A DNA stretch of 64,000 bases from Streptomyces flavofungini (GTDB taxonomy: Bacteria; Actinomycetota; Actinomycetes; Streptomycetales; Streptomycetaceae). Below the pieces are notes generated by a model. The model was not told where the DNA came from. It made no database searches and saw nothing but the letters and a program-made list of their open reading frames with translations. Both the position numbers and the translations under genes were made by a program. The stretch lies in the NCBI RefSeq assembly GCF_030388665.1, contig NZ_CP128846.1, positions 1,860,001 to 1,924,000 of the forward strand, written 5' to 3'. Positions 16,914 through 25,239 of the stretch are shown here, piece by piece (position 1 is the first letter of the stretch; every line of letters starts with the position of its first letter).

Positions 16914-17357
16914 TCAGCGACGGGTGAAGGCCAGGATCGTGGCCAGGTTCATCGGGCGGCGGGTGGAGAGGTAGAGGTAGGGCGCGGTGTGGTGCGGGCC
17001 CCGCAGCTCGACGCGCAGCGCCGTGGGGACGTAGGCGCGCAGCAGGAGCAGGGCGTAGGCGTTCGCCTTGTACGTGCGCCACTCGAAGGCCTCGCCCGCG
17101 TCGAGGATCTCCGTGCCGCCGAGGTCGTCGATCGGGATGACCCGGTCGCCCACGACGAGCGTGCCGGGCGTCACGACGATGCGGGCCGAGCCGTAGCGGT
17201 GGACCAGCGGGCCGAGGACGCCGACGACGAGGAGCACGCCGAACACGGCGGCCACGGGCCCGAACGGCAGCAGCAGCCCGCCGAGGAGACAGCCCGCGAG
17301 CACGACGAGGAACCACCACACGGCCGGGACGCTCAGGCGCTCATCGTAAAGGTGCAT
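16914..17357 (-). CDS. DUF3093-like membrane protein
   Basis: Protein of 147 residues with two adjacent N-terminal membrane helices (VWWFLVVLAGCLLGGLLLPF and VAAVFGVLLVVGVLGPLV, residues ~14-50), followed by a PH-like beta domain (GSARIVVTPGTLVVGDRVIP; GGTEILDAGEAFEWRTYKAN) and a C-terminal STRRPMNLATILAF. This matches the actinobacterial DUF3093 pattern. ATG at 17357 starts just before the first helix. Usually such genes lie beside dut, which is not here, so it may be a second copy. Function unknown. Confidence 0.75.
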   Translation of the reverse strand: MHLYDERLSVPAVWWFLVVLAGCLLGGLLLPFGPVAAVFGVLLVVGVLGPLVHRYGSARIVVTPGTLVVGDRVIPIDDLGGTEILDAGEAFEWRTYKANAYALLLLRAYVPTALRVELRGPHHTAPYLYLSTRRPMNLATILAFTRR

Positions 17358-17542
17358 GCGGCCATCCTGGCACTGGCGTACGGGCCGGGGTGAGGGGGCC
17401 GCCCCATGGACGGGGCGCGCGACCCCGGCCCGCGGTCGGGACGTCGGGAGGGGCGCCGCCCGGCCCGGGTGGGCGACCTTGGCCGGATCGTGTGCCGGTG
17501 GCCATGCCGCGTTCATTGACGGGCATCTGACTGCTCCTTAGT

Positions 17543-17593
17543 TTCATCACGCACCATCAGCTTCATCACGCACCGCCGGATTCATCACGCACC
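17543..17593. repeat. Three 13-bp direct repeats at exact 19-bp spacing
   Basis: TTCATCACGCACC occurs without mismatch at 17543-17555, 17562-17574 and 17581-17593, so the period is exactly 19 bp with differing 6-bp spacers. It lies in the 333-bp gap (17358-17690) upstream of the secreted SGNH hydrolase. Perfect short repeats with diverged spacers suggest an array of protein-binding sites rather than a simple tandem duplication. The rest of the gap shows no gene. Confidence 0.8.
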
Positions 17594-17690
17594 GTCTGTC
17601 GTCAGCAGCCGCATGAGGCGCCATCAGTTCGTGGTGTGCGCGTCGTGCGCGTCGTGTCCGCCGTGCACCACGTCGTAGGAGGGATCCGTC

Positions 17691-19502
17691 GTGCGAAGAC
17701 GCATCTGGGGAGCCGCCGCCGTACTCGCCCTGCTCACGGGTCTCGCGCCGGTGGCCGCCGCCGAGGCGGCGCCGGGGCAGGCGGCGCAGCGCTCGCCCTC
17801 GCCGAAGAACTCCCGGCCGCTGCCCCTGGAGCGGCTGTTCGACAACCGGGCCGTCAGTGACGACGCGCGGCCCGGCGGGGCCGACTTCGACGGGGCCGGA
17901 GCGTCGTTGTCCGCGCGGGACCTGGCCGCCGCCGGCTGGACCCCCGGCCGGGCGCTCGGCGTCGACGGCGCCCGGGTCACCTGGCCGGACACGGCGGCGG
18001 GCGAGCCGGACAACGTACGGGCCGACGGGCAGTCGGTGCGGGTGCGCGGGCGCGGGGACGCGCTCGCGTTCCTGGTCGCGGGCACGGGCGGCAGCGCGAC
18101 CGGGACGGGCAGCGTGCGCTACCGGGACGGCTCGCGCACCCCCTACCGCCTGACGGCCCCGGACTGGCGCGGCGGCCCCCTCGCCACCAAGTCCGTCGCC
18201 CTGCCCCACATCAACACGCCCGGCGGCCAACTCACCGAGCGCGCCCGGCTGTACGTGGTCACGGTGCCGGTCGTCCGAGGGCGCGAGGTGGCCTCCGTGG
18301 TCCTGCCCCGCGACCCCGGCGCCGGCACCGACCTGCATGTCTTCGCCGTGTCGGTGCGGGGCGAGACCAAGGGGTGGACGGGCACCTGGGCGGCCTCGAC
18401 CGCCGGGCAGACGGCGGTGGGGCCCTGGCAGGACCGGACCGTCCGTCTCGTGGTGCACACCAGCGCCGGGGGGCCGCGGGTCCGGATCCGGCTCGACAAC
18501 ACCTTCGCGGCCGCGCCGGTACGGATCGGGAGCGCCACGGTCGCCGTGCGGGCGGCGGGCGCCGGGGCCCGGGGGGAGCCGGTGGCGCTGCGGTTCGGCG
18601 GGCGTACCGGTGCCGAGATTCCCGCCGGGGCGCAGGTGTTCAGCGATCCGCTGCGGTTCGCGGTGCCCTCGGACGCGCATCTCCTCGTCAGCTTCCACCT
18701 GCCGGGCCCGGTGGCCTCCGCGCCCGTGCACAGCCAGGCCCTCCAGACCTCGTACGTCAGCGGGCCCGGCGACCACACGGCCGACGGCTCCGGCGCCCCG
18801 TACACCTCGACGCTGCGGACCTGGCCGCTGCTCACCGGCGTCGACGTCGGCGGCGGGCCCGGGTCCGTGGTGCTGCTCGGCGACTCCATCACCGACGGCG
18901 TCGGCTCCACGCCCGACACCGACCGGCGCTGGCCCGACGAGCTGGCCCGGCGCCTTCTCGACCAGGGCCCCGGTTCCGGGGTGCCGCGCTACGGCGTCCT
19001 GAACCAGGGCATCTCCGCGAACCGCGTCCTCACCGACCGCTACCCCGGCGACGGCGTGTCCACCGACACCGGTGGCGTCAGCGCCCTGCACCGCCTCGAC
19101 CGGGACGTCTTCGCCCAGACCTCCGCGCGGACCCTCGTTGTCTTCGAAGGCGTCAACGACGTGCGGGCCGGGGCGGCCGCCTCGGACGTCGTCGCCGGGC
19201 TGCGTGAGATCGCCCTGCGGGCGCGGGAGCGGGGGATGCGGGTGGTCGCTGCGACCGTCGTGCCCTGTGAGGGGGAGGCCCGGTGCACTGCCGCGGTGGA
19301 CGCGGAGCGGGTGAAGGTCAACTCCTACCTGCGGGGCGGCGGCGACTTCGACGCCGTCCTCGACTTCGACGCCGTGCTGCGTGATCCCGCCCGTCCGGCG
19401 CGGATGCTGCCCGCCTACGACAGCGGGGACCATCTCCATCCGGGCGATGCGGGGCTCGCTGCGCTGGCCGGGTCGGTGCCGTTGGGGGTGCTGGTGCCGT
19501 AG
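17691..19502 (+). CDS. Secreted SGNH/GDSL hydrolase
   Basis: Exported esterase-type hydrolase of 603 residues. Signal peptide ends around AAAEAAPGQ (~residue 27). A ~370-residue N-terminal beta-rich region with carbohydrate-binding character (FAVSVRGETKGWTGTW; RIRLDNTFAAAPVRIGSATV) precedes the SGNH domain: GDSITDG with nucleophile Ser (~399), NQGISANRVL (Gly block), EGVNDVRAG (Asn block) and DHLHPGD with catalytic Asp/His (~583). GTG at 17691 has a strong GGAGGG site upstream. Rhamnogalacturonan or xylan deacetylation is plausible for this architecture but not shown. A long palindromic terminator follows at 19585. Confidence 0.9.
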   Translation: MRRRIWGAAAVLALLTGLAPVAAAEAAPGQAAQRSPSPKNSRPLPLERLFDNRAVSDDARPGGADFDGAGASLSARDLAAAGWTPGRALGVDGARVTWPDTAAGEPDNVRADGQSVRVRGRGDALAFLVAGTGGSATGTGSVRYRDGSRTPYRLTAPDWRGGPLATKSVALPHINTPGGQLTERARLYVVTVPVVRGREVASVVLPRDPGAGTDLHVFAVSVRGETKGWTGTWAASTAGQTAVGPWQDRTVRLVVHTSAGGPRVRIRLDNTFAAAPVRIGSATVAVRAAGAGARGEPVALRFGGRTGAEIPAGAQVFSDPLRFAVPSDAHLLVSFHLPGPVASAPVHSQALQTSYVSGPGDHTADGSGAPYTSTLRTWPLLTGVDVGGGPGSVVLLGDSITDGVGSTPDTDRRWPDELARRLLDQGPGSGVPRYGVLNQGISANRVLTDRYPGDGVSTDTGGVSALHRLDRDVFAQTSARTLVVFEGVNDVRAGAAASDVVAGLREIALRARERGMRVVAATVVPCEGEARCTAAVDAERVKVNSYLRGGGDFDAVLDFDAVLRDPARPARMLPAYDSGDHLHPGDAGLAALAGSVPLGVLVP

Positions 19503-19584
19503 GCCTGCCGGGGGCTCCCCTGCCCCGCCCCTTCCCGAAACCGGGGCTCCGCCCCGGACCCCGGATCGGCGCTGCGCGCCTCGT

Positions 19585-19633
19585 CCTCAATCGCCGGGCG
19601 GGCTGGAAAATCCAGCCCGCCCGGCGATTGAGG
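19585..19633. terminator. 23-bp perfect palindrome (dispersed terminator-type repeat)
   Basis: Left arm 19585-19607, loop AAA, right arm 19611-19633 are perfectly complementary; the core reads CGCCGGGCGGGCTGGA / TCCAGCCCGCCCGGCG. It lies between two convergent genes (SGNH hydrolase + and xthA -) and should end both transcripts. Related copies occur at 57229-57264, and halves at about 19680, 33950-33970 and 61022-61040, so it belongs to a repeat family. Confidence 0.85.
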
Positions 19634-19775
19634 AGCGGAGTGCCAGGGCGGAGCCCCAGGAGGGGCGGGCGGGTGGGGAAAAGCCCCTCCGGCGATGGGG
19701 GACGAGCGCGCAGCGCGATCGGCAGCGGACCGTCCCGCCCGCACGGGACACCCGACCGGCTGGGTGGGGGAAGGC

Positions 19776-20555
19776 TCACAGGTCCAGGTCGACCACCACG
19801 GGCGCGTGGTCCGACGCGCCCTTGCCCTTGCGTTCCTCGCGGTCGACGTAGGAGTCGGACACCGCCTTGGCGAAGGGCTCGTTGCCGTAGACGAGGTCGA
19901 TGCGCATGCCGTTGTTCTTGGGGAAGGCGAGCTGGCGGTAGTCCCAGTAGGTGTAGGGGCGGTCGTACTTGAGGGGCCGGGGGACGATGTCCGTGAGGCC
20001 GGTCTCGCGGAGCGCGGCGAGCGCGCCCCGTTCGGCGGGGGTGACGTGCGTGGCGCCTTCGAAGAGGGCCGGGTCCCAGACGTCGTCGTCGGTCGGCGCG
20101 ACGTTGAAGTCACCGAGGACGGCGAAGGGGCGGGGCCCGGCCGCGTCCTCGGCGACGGCGGCCTTGAGGGCCTCGAACCAGGCGAGCTTGTAGACGTAGT
20201 GGGCGTGGTCGACCTCGCGGCCGTTGGGCACGTACACCGACCAGACCCGGGCCGGGCCGCAGGTGGCGGAGACGGCGCGGGGCTCCTGCGCGCTGTCGTA
20301 GTCGGGACCGCCGGGCAGGCCCGTGGTGACGTCGGCGAGGCCGACGCGGGAGATCAGCGCGACGCCGTTCCACCTACCCGTGGCGTTCACCGCGGACTCG
20401 TACCCCAGCTCGCTCAGGGCCTCGGTGGGGAACTGCTCCGCGGTGCACTTGGTCTCCTGGACGCACAGCACGTCCGTGCCCGTCTTCTCCAGCCAGCCCA
20501 GGAGCCGGGGGAGACGAGCGGTGATCGAGTTCACGTTCCAGGTCGCAATCCGCAT
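19776..20555 (-). CDS. xthA: Exodeoxyribonuclease III
   Basis: DNA-repair enzyme of the EEP fold acting as AP endonuclease and 3'-5' exonuclease on duplex DNA. The 259 residues carry the motif series of the family: MRIATWNVNSITARL at the start, VQETKC with metal-binding Glu, the Tyr/Arg region, GDFNVAPTDDDVWDP with catalytic Asp/Asn, and ASDHAPVVVDL at the end. The ATG at 20555 begins exactly at the family N-terminus; the 10-residue extension upstream is unlikely. Confidence 0.94.
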   Translation of the reverse strand: MRIATWNVNSITARLPRLLGWLEKTGTDVLCVQETKCTAEQFPTEALSELGYESAVNATGRWNGVALISRVGLADVTTGLPGGPDYDSAQEPRAVSATCGPARVWSVYVPNGREVDHAHYVYKLAWFEALKAAVAEDAAGPRPFAVLGDFNVAPTDDDVWDPALFEGATHVTPAERGALAALRETGLTDIVPRPLKYDRPYTYWDYRQLAFPKNNGMRIDLVYGNEPFAKAVSDSYVDREERKGKGASDHAPVVVDLDL

Positions 20556-20630
20556 GGGAGACAACCTACCCGCCGCCACTGACACTCCCGGCTCCCCCGC
20601 CTCGGCACCGCCCCGGCCGGCCCCGGACCG

Positions 20631-21287
20631 TCACACCTCGGCGGACTCCCCCGGCGCGAGCCGCGCGTGGTCCGTGCCGCCGAGCCGCCCGATGTGCCCG
20701 CCGTAGATCGGCAGCGCCAGGTCGGTGAGGAGGGCGTCGTGGATGTCGTAGGCGCGCCGCGGCTTGACCTCGCGTACGTAGTCGATGACTTCGGAGATCT
20801 TGTTCCAGGGGGCCATCACCGGGACCATCAGGGTGTCCACGGGGTGCTCGGGCACCGTGAACGCGTCACCGGGGTGGAAGACGGTGCCGTCGACCAGGTA
20901 GCCGACGTTGGTGACGCGGGGCAGGTCGGGGTGGATCACGGCGTGCAGTTCGCCGTGGACCTGGACGTCGAACCCGGCGGCCGTGAACGTGTCGCCGTGG
21001 CCGACGGTGTGCACGCGCCCCGGGAAGGCCGCCGCGAGCTGGTCCGCGACGGACGCGAGGGTCCACAGCTCCGTGGCGGGGTCGGCCTCGAGGGCGGCGC
21101 GCAGATGCCCCTCGTGGAAGTGGTCGGGGTGCTCGTGCGTGACCAGGAGGGCGTCGGCCCCGGTGGCCGCGTCGTCCTCGCTGAAGCCCCCCGGGTCGAT
21201 GACGAGGAGGCGGCCGTCCTTCTCCAGGCGCACGCACGCGTGGGACTTCTTGGTGAGCTTGATGGGAGAGGTCGTCATGCCCTCCAT
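20631..21287 (-). CDS. MBL-fold metallo-hydrolase (UlaG-like)
   Basis: Cytosolic metal-dependent hydrolase of 218 residues. The zinc motif is THEHPDHFHEGH (HxHxDH, about residues 51-62), with further ligands in VHGELHAVIH and the Asp of HPGDAFTV. It resembles the UlaG / YtnP-like branch rather than beta-lactamases, so a lactone or phosphodiester substrate is possible. I favour the ATG at 21287, preceded by GAGGAGGAG; the next ATG three codons later (21278) cannot be excluded. The substrate is unknown. Confidence 0.87.
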   Translation of the reverse strand: MEGMTTSPIKLTKKSHACVRLEKDGRLLVIDPGGFSEDDAATGADALLVTHEHPDHFHEGHLRAALEADPATELWTLASVADQLAAAFPGRVHTVGHGDTFTAAGFDVQVHGELHAVIHPDLPRVTNVGYLVDGTVFHPGDAFTVPEHPVDTLMVPVMAPWNKISEVIDYVREVKPRRAYDIHDALLTDLALPIYGGHIGRLGGTDHARLAPGESAEV

Positions 21288-21389
21288 CCTGCTCCTCCTC
21301 CCGTCCCTCGGGGCCGACCGGGGCGGCCCCGAGGGGTGTCCCGGGAGCGAGGCGGGGCCCGCAGGGGCCCGGAGGGGTGTGCCCGGCGC

Positions 21390-22685
21390 CTACTCCTGCG
21401 GGGTGGTCTCCTCGCGGATCACCGTCTGGGCGACCCGGAACGCGCTGTTGGCCGCCGGGACCCCGCAGTACACCGCGGCCTGCAGCAGCACTTCCTTGAT
21501 CTCGGCCGGGGTGAGGCCGTTGCGGAGGGCGGCGCGGGTGTGGAACGCCAGCTCGTCCAGGTGGCCGCCCGCGACGAGGGCCGTGAGGGTGACGCAGCTG
21601 CGGGTGCGGCGGTCCAGGCCCTGGCGGTTCCAGATCTCGCCCCAGGCGTAGCGGGTGACGAGGTCCTGGAAGTCCGCGGAGAACTCGTCGGCGGCGGCCA
21701 TGGCCCGGTCGACGTGCGCGTCGCCGAGCACCTCGCGGCGGACCTTCATGCCCTGGGCGTACGCGTCCGGGCGGGCGTCCGTCGCGACGGGCTGCTCGAC
21801 CGCGGCGATCTCGGCGAGCGGTGCGGCCGGGGGCGGCGCCAGCACGGGCTTGACGGGGGGCGCGGCGATGGCGTGCTGGCCGGTGGCGTGGGCGTCGGGG
21901 GCGGCCTGCCAGGCGCTGGTGAAGTGGCGTACGAGCAGATCGGTGACCGCGCCGGGCTGCTCCACGGGGGCCAGGTGGGAGGCGCCGGGCACCACGGCGA
22001 GGCGGGCGTCGGGGATGCCCGCGACGAGGGTGCGGGCCTCGCCCTGTCCGGTCACCTGGTCCTCGGAGCCGACCAGGACGAGGGTGGGCACTCCTATGCT
22101 GGCGAGCTCCGCGCGGATGTCGAAGGCCGCGAGCGCCTCGCAGGCGGCGATGTAGCAGCCGGGGTCGGTGGTGCGCACCATCTGCACGGCCCAGTCGGTG
22201 ATGGCGGGCTGGGCGGCGGCGAAGCCGGGGGTGAACCAGCGTTCCGGGGAGCTGCGGGCGATGGGGTCGAGGCCGTTGGTGCGGACGATCACCCCGCGCT
22301 GGCGGAACTCGTCGGCGGTGCCGAACCGCGGCGAGGTGGCGATGAGCGCGAGCGAGGCGACGCGGTGCGGGTTGCGCAGCGCCAGTTCGGCGCCGATGGC
22401 GCCGCCGAGCGCGCAGCCCGCGAACCCGAAGCGCTGCACGCCGAGCTCGTCGAGCGTGGCGAGCACGCGGCGGGCCAGTTCACCGACGGAGTCCACGGGG
22501 TGGGCGGGGGCGCCGCCGTGTCCGGGCATGTCGAAGCGGATGACCCGCCAGTTCTTGCTGAGTTCGGGCACCTGCCGGTCCCACATGTGCCATGTGGTAC
22601 CCAGTGAGGGACCCAGGACCAGGACCGGGGCGTCTTCTGGCCCGTCAAAGCGGTATTGCAGGGTGTTCTTCGGTGTCTCACTCAC
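21390..22685 (-). CDS. pcaL: PcaD-PcaC-type fusion: alpha/beta-hydrolase plus carboxymuconolactone decarboxylase domain
   Basis: Two-domain protein. Residues ~1-260 are an alpha/beta-hydrolase like beta-ketoadipate enol-lactonase (PcaD); after a Pro/Ala linker (VKPVLAPPPAAPLA), residues ~310-430 are a gamma-carboxymuconolactone decarboxylase domain (RSCVTLTALVAGGHLDELAF; LLQAAVYCGVPAAN). In the hydrolase the nucleophile elbow reads GFAGCALGG, so the Ser of G-x-S-x-G is Ala. The Asp and His region (GASHLAP) is kept. Either the hydrolase is inactive or the fusion has another role; no other pca gene is nearby. GTG at 22685 has GAGAGGG upstream; an ATG at 22709 would add eight residues. Confidence 0.82.
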   Translation of the reverse strand: MSETPKNTLQYRFDGPEDAPVLVLGPSLGTTWHMWDRQVPELSKNWRVIRFDMPGHGGAPAHPVDSVGELARRVLATLDELGVQRFGFAGCALGGAIGAELALRNPHRVASLALIATSPRFGTADEFRQRGVIVRTNGLDPIARSSPERWFTPGFAAAQPAITDWAVQMVRTTDPGCYIAACEALAAFDIRAELASIGVPTLVLVGSEDQVTGQGEARTLVAGIPDARLAVVPGASHLAPVEQPGAVTDLLVRHFTSAWQAAPDAHATGQHAIAAPPVKPVLAPPPAAPLAEIAAVEQPVATDARPDAYAQGMKVRREVLGDAHVDRAMAAADEFSADFQDLVTRYAWGEIWNRQGLDRRTRSCVTLTALVAGGHLDELAFHTRAALRNGLTPAEIKEVLLQAAVYCGVPAANSAFRVAQTVIREETTPQE

Positions 22686-22799
22686 CCGCCCGACCCTCTC
22701 ATCTGTCACGAGATGTCACATCGTCGGGGTGAACCTACCGGGTCTTGGCCCTCTCTCGACGCCAGGTCCGAGCACTGTCGGATCTGGCGTCGAACACGG

Positions 22800-23411
22800 C
22801 TTCCAGGTGACTCGGGTGACCTGGCCGACAACACGTTCACCTCGGTCGGCGGGCTTCAAGGACCCCGGCCTCCTGGAGACTTCGTCGTCGGTGCTGCTGC
22901 CACCCGCGCAGGATCACAAGGTCATGGTTCTCGGCGGAGACGGCGTGGGCGAGTCGCCGAAGGCGACTGCCCGTACCGCGATCGTCGATCCCGCATGACG
23001 CCCGCCCCGCCTTCGAGGCCGGGCCCGACCTCCCGGAGAAGACCCGTTACTCGAACAGTGCGCTGGTGCCGGACGACGCCGTGTTCACGACCGGTGGCAG
23101 CCGCGGCTACCGCGGCCGCGACGCCAGCGACACCGTCCGCTCCCAGATCCACGACCCGGAGAAGAACTGCGCCGCGTACCGCGGACGCCGGACGCATCCG
23201 GCACGTGCGTCTCACGCGGCCCGGCTCCGCCACCCACGTCACCGACTTCGACCAGCGGCCCATCGCTCTCCGCGTCGTCCGCCGGGACAAGGATGCCCTG
23301 ACCGTGAGCGTGCCTGGCGGCAGCTCCCTCATCCCGCCCGGCTGGTACATGGTCTTCGCCACCGACCGGGACGGCATTCCCTCGCGGGCAGCCTGGGTCC
23401 ACGTACGGTAG
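22800..23411 (+). pseudogene. Relic of a galactose/glyoxal oxidase-like copper radical oxidase (C-terminal part)
   Basis: Pieces of one protein are spread over three plus-strand frames. Fragment 1 (~22850-22998): LETSSSVLLPPAQDHKVMVL. Fragment 2 (~22999-23180): LPEKTRYSNSALVPDDAVFT then GGSRGYRGRDASD. Fragment 3 (~23200-23411): RPGSATHVTDFDQRPIALRV and PPGWYMVFATDRDGIPS. Together they follow the order of the kelch/DUF1929 C-terminal half of GlxA-type oxidases of Streptomyces, which work with cellulose-synthase-like CslA at hyphal tips. The N-terminal half and CslA are missing and at least two frameshifts are present, so this is a dead gene. Confidence 0.75.
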
Positions 23412-23429
23412 GCCTCTGGCCGGGGTGGT

Positions 23430-24114
23430 TCAGGCTCCGCCCGACGTCGCCTCCAGCCGGAACGAGCGCACCACCGCCACCGTGCATCCGCCGACGAACA
23501 GGGCCGAGAGAGCCGCCAGCCGAAGCTCCGCCCCGCGCAGCTCTCCCGGTGTGGCGACGCCCCGCGTGGGCGCCCGCCCCCCGCGGGTCGTACACCACGG
23601 GCAGGGTGTCCCCCACCGTGGTCGACTCGGCGCAGCCGCGCCACACTTCAGCGCCCGCCGGAACGGCGTCGATGTCCGTGACCGAACAGACGGAACGCCC
23701 GTGTCCGGCCGCCTGAACCGAGGCCACCCGGGCCGGCTCCACACGGCCGCGCTGCTGCAGCGCTACCCCGGCCGCGACATCCGGTGCCGTGAAAGCCAGG
23801 CACGCGCCCAGCATCGCGACCAGACCGATCAGCACACGTCCGGCTCGCAGCACCACCAGGTACAGCACCAGGACGGCGACCACCGTCAGGCCGAGTTCGC
23901 CGGTCACCAGACCTCGAGGGCCGCCCCACATCCCGGCAAAGGCCGACCCGACGATCACCACTGCTGTGGCGCCCCCGACCGCGAGCCCCTCGGCCAGCAG
24001 CCGCCCAGGAATCCCTATGAACTCTGCGGGCCCCCACAGGACGCTCCGCAGGTGCTCGGCGAGACCGGACGCAGCCCAGCGGCGAACCGCCGTGCCCTGA
24101 CATGTCGCTCGCAT
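23430..24114 (-). pseudogene. DUF3592-like membrane protein, frameshifted at a C6/G6 run
   Basis: From the ATG at 24114 the first frame gives several hydrophobic segments (VGGATAVVIVGSAFAGMWG; LTVVAVLVLYLVVLRAG; VLIGLVAMLGACLAFTA) and the DUF3592-like beta domain ending GDTLPVVYDPRG. At a run of six C's (23577-23582, plus strand) the sense shifts to another frame, which continues RAPTRGVATPGELRGAELRL, a last helix LAALSALFVGGCTVAVV and the stop at 23430. Staying in the first frame gives an Arg/Gly-rich nonsense tail. So this is a one-base indel: real inactivation, phase variation, or a sequencing error. Confidence 0.7.
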
Positions 24115-24129
24115 ACCGAACCCCCTCCC

Positions 24130-24387
24130 TCATCGGACCCGACGATGTCGCGACCACCTTGCACGCTGCCCCGCCTTGGGCGCGCCGTTCCCGACCGGAC
24201 GGGACCCGGGCGTCACGCTGCCGGGCCCCGGCAGCCCACCGCTCAGGACACATACGGGCCCTGCCGTGCCGTGACGCGCCCACCACATGTCACACGCACC
24301 GCCACGCCACCTGGTCAGCAGTGGCGCGACTTCCTCGACGTCCAGGTCGACGCCGGCCAAGCGCAGGATCTCGACGACATCAGCCAT
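24130..24387 (-). CDS. Possible small hypothetical protein
   Basis: An ATG at 24387 opens an 85-codon frame beginning MADVVEILRLAGVDLDVEEV, which looks like ordinary helical protein for ~30 residues; the rest (after CDMWWARHG) becomes Gly/Pro/Arg-rich and may be noise or a decayed tail. No family recognised. It sits in the 515-bp gap (24115-24629) between the frameshifted membrane gene and marR; the remainder of that gap holds nothing I can identify. It may be a gene fragment. Confidence 0.3.
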   Translation of the reverse strand: MADVVEILRLAGVDLDVEEVAPLLTRWRGGACDMWWARHGTAGPVCVLSGGLPGPGSVTPGSRPVGNGAPKAGQRARWSRHRRVR

Positions 24388-24629
24388 GGAGCGGGCGACC
24401 CCGGCGCGCTTGCCGCGGAAGCCTGACCATCGGCCGCTCCCGGCACGCAGGACGTGCGCCACGACGGGAGACGGCGCGGTCCTGTCGCCACCGGGGGCCG
24501 CGACCACGCGGTGGCGACGGACGCTGGTTCGCGGCCGTACGGAACAGCGGGCCGTACGTGTCGAGCGGCCATGCCGTCCGACTCTCCCGCCCTTCGACGA
24601 TGCGGGCAGGAGATCCTGAATGCCGCTGG

Positions 24630-25160
24630 TCAGCCTGCCGTCGGTGATTCCCCCCAGCCCAGCGGATACGGGTCCGTGCCCGCGCCCCGAGACGGTGCCG
24701 GTGGTTCGCCGCCCGCCTGGTTGAAGTCCGTCAGCACGTCGATGAGCGCCATTCGCTGCTGCGGGGCGAGCCGCTCGACGATCGACGCGATCTCCTGGCG
24801 GCGCCGCGCGGTGACATCCTCCACCGTGCGGTGCCCTTCGTCGGTGAGCCGCAGCAGGGTCTCGCGGCGGTTGTCGGGATTGGTCTGCCGGGCCGCGAGC
24901 CCGGCCGCGATCAGCCGGTCGACCATGCGCATCGCCGTCGACGGGGCCACGCCCAACAGCTCGGCCAGCGCGACGAGTTTGGTCTCCCCCCGCGAAGAGA
25001 GCACCACCAGCATGCGGAACTGCGGCAGCGTCACCCGGTCCTCGACCTCGGCGAGGGAACGCGCGGACACCGCTACCAACACCCGCGACGCCGTCAGCAC
25101 GGCACGGGTCACCGCATCCACATCGTCCATGCGCTCCACCGGAGTCGCTTTCCTGGCCAT
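24630..25160 (-). CDS. MarR-family transcriptional regulator
   Basis: Winged-helix regulator of 176 residues. DNA-binding core: TLPQFRMLVVLSSRGETKL, recognition helix VALAELLGVAPSTAMRMVDR, wing QTNPDNRRETLLRLTDEGHR. A C-terminal Pro/Gly tail of about 25 residues (GGEPPAPSRGAGTDPYPLG) is unusual. It lies 79 bp downstream of a SpoIIE-type phosphatase on the same strand and could be cotranscribed with it. The ligand and targets are unknown; no clear operator was found. Confidence 0.88.
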   Translation of the reverse strand: MARKATPVERMDDVDAVTRAVLTASRVLVAVSARSLAEVEDRVTLPQFRMLVVLSSRGETKLVALAELLGVAPSTAMRMVDRLIAAGLAARQTNPDNRRETLLRLTDEGHRTVEDVTARRRQEIASIVERLAPQQRMALIDVLTDFNQAGGEPPAPSRGAGTDPYPLGWGESPTAG

Positions 25161-25239
25161 GGCACTTTTCTCCCCTGTCCGCCCTGCTCACAGCGCAGCG
25201 CGCCCTCCGCCTCTCGATGTGCATCGTGCACCGTCACCG

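Noticed and set aside
17543..17593. Three 13-bp repeats as a CRISPR or replication origin
   Set aside because: Spacers are only 6 bp, and no Rep gene, DnaA boxes or AT-rich unwinding region is nearby.
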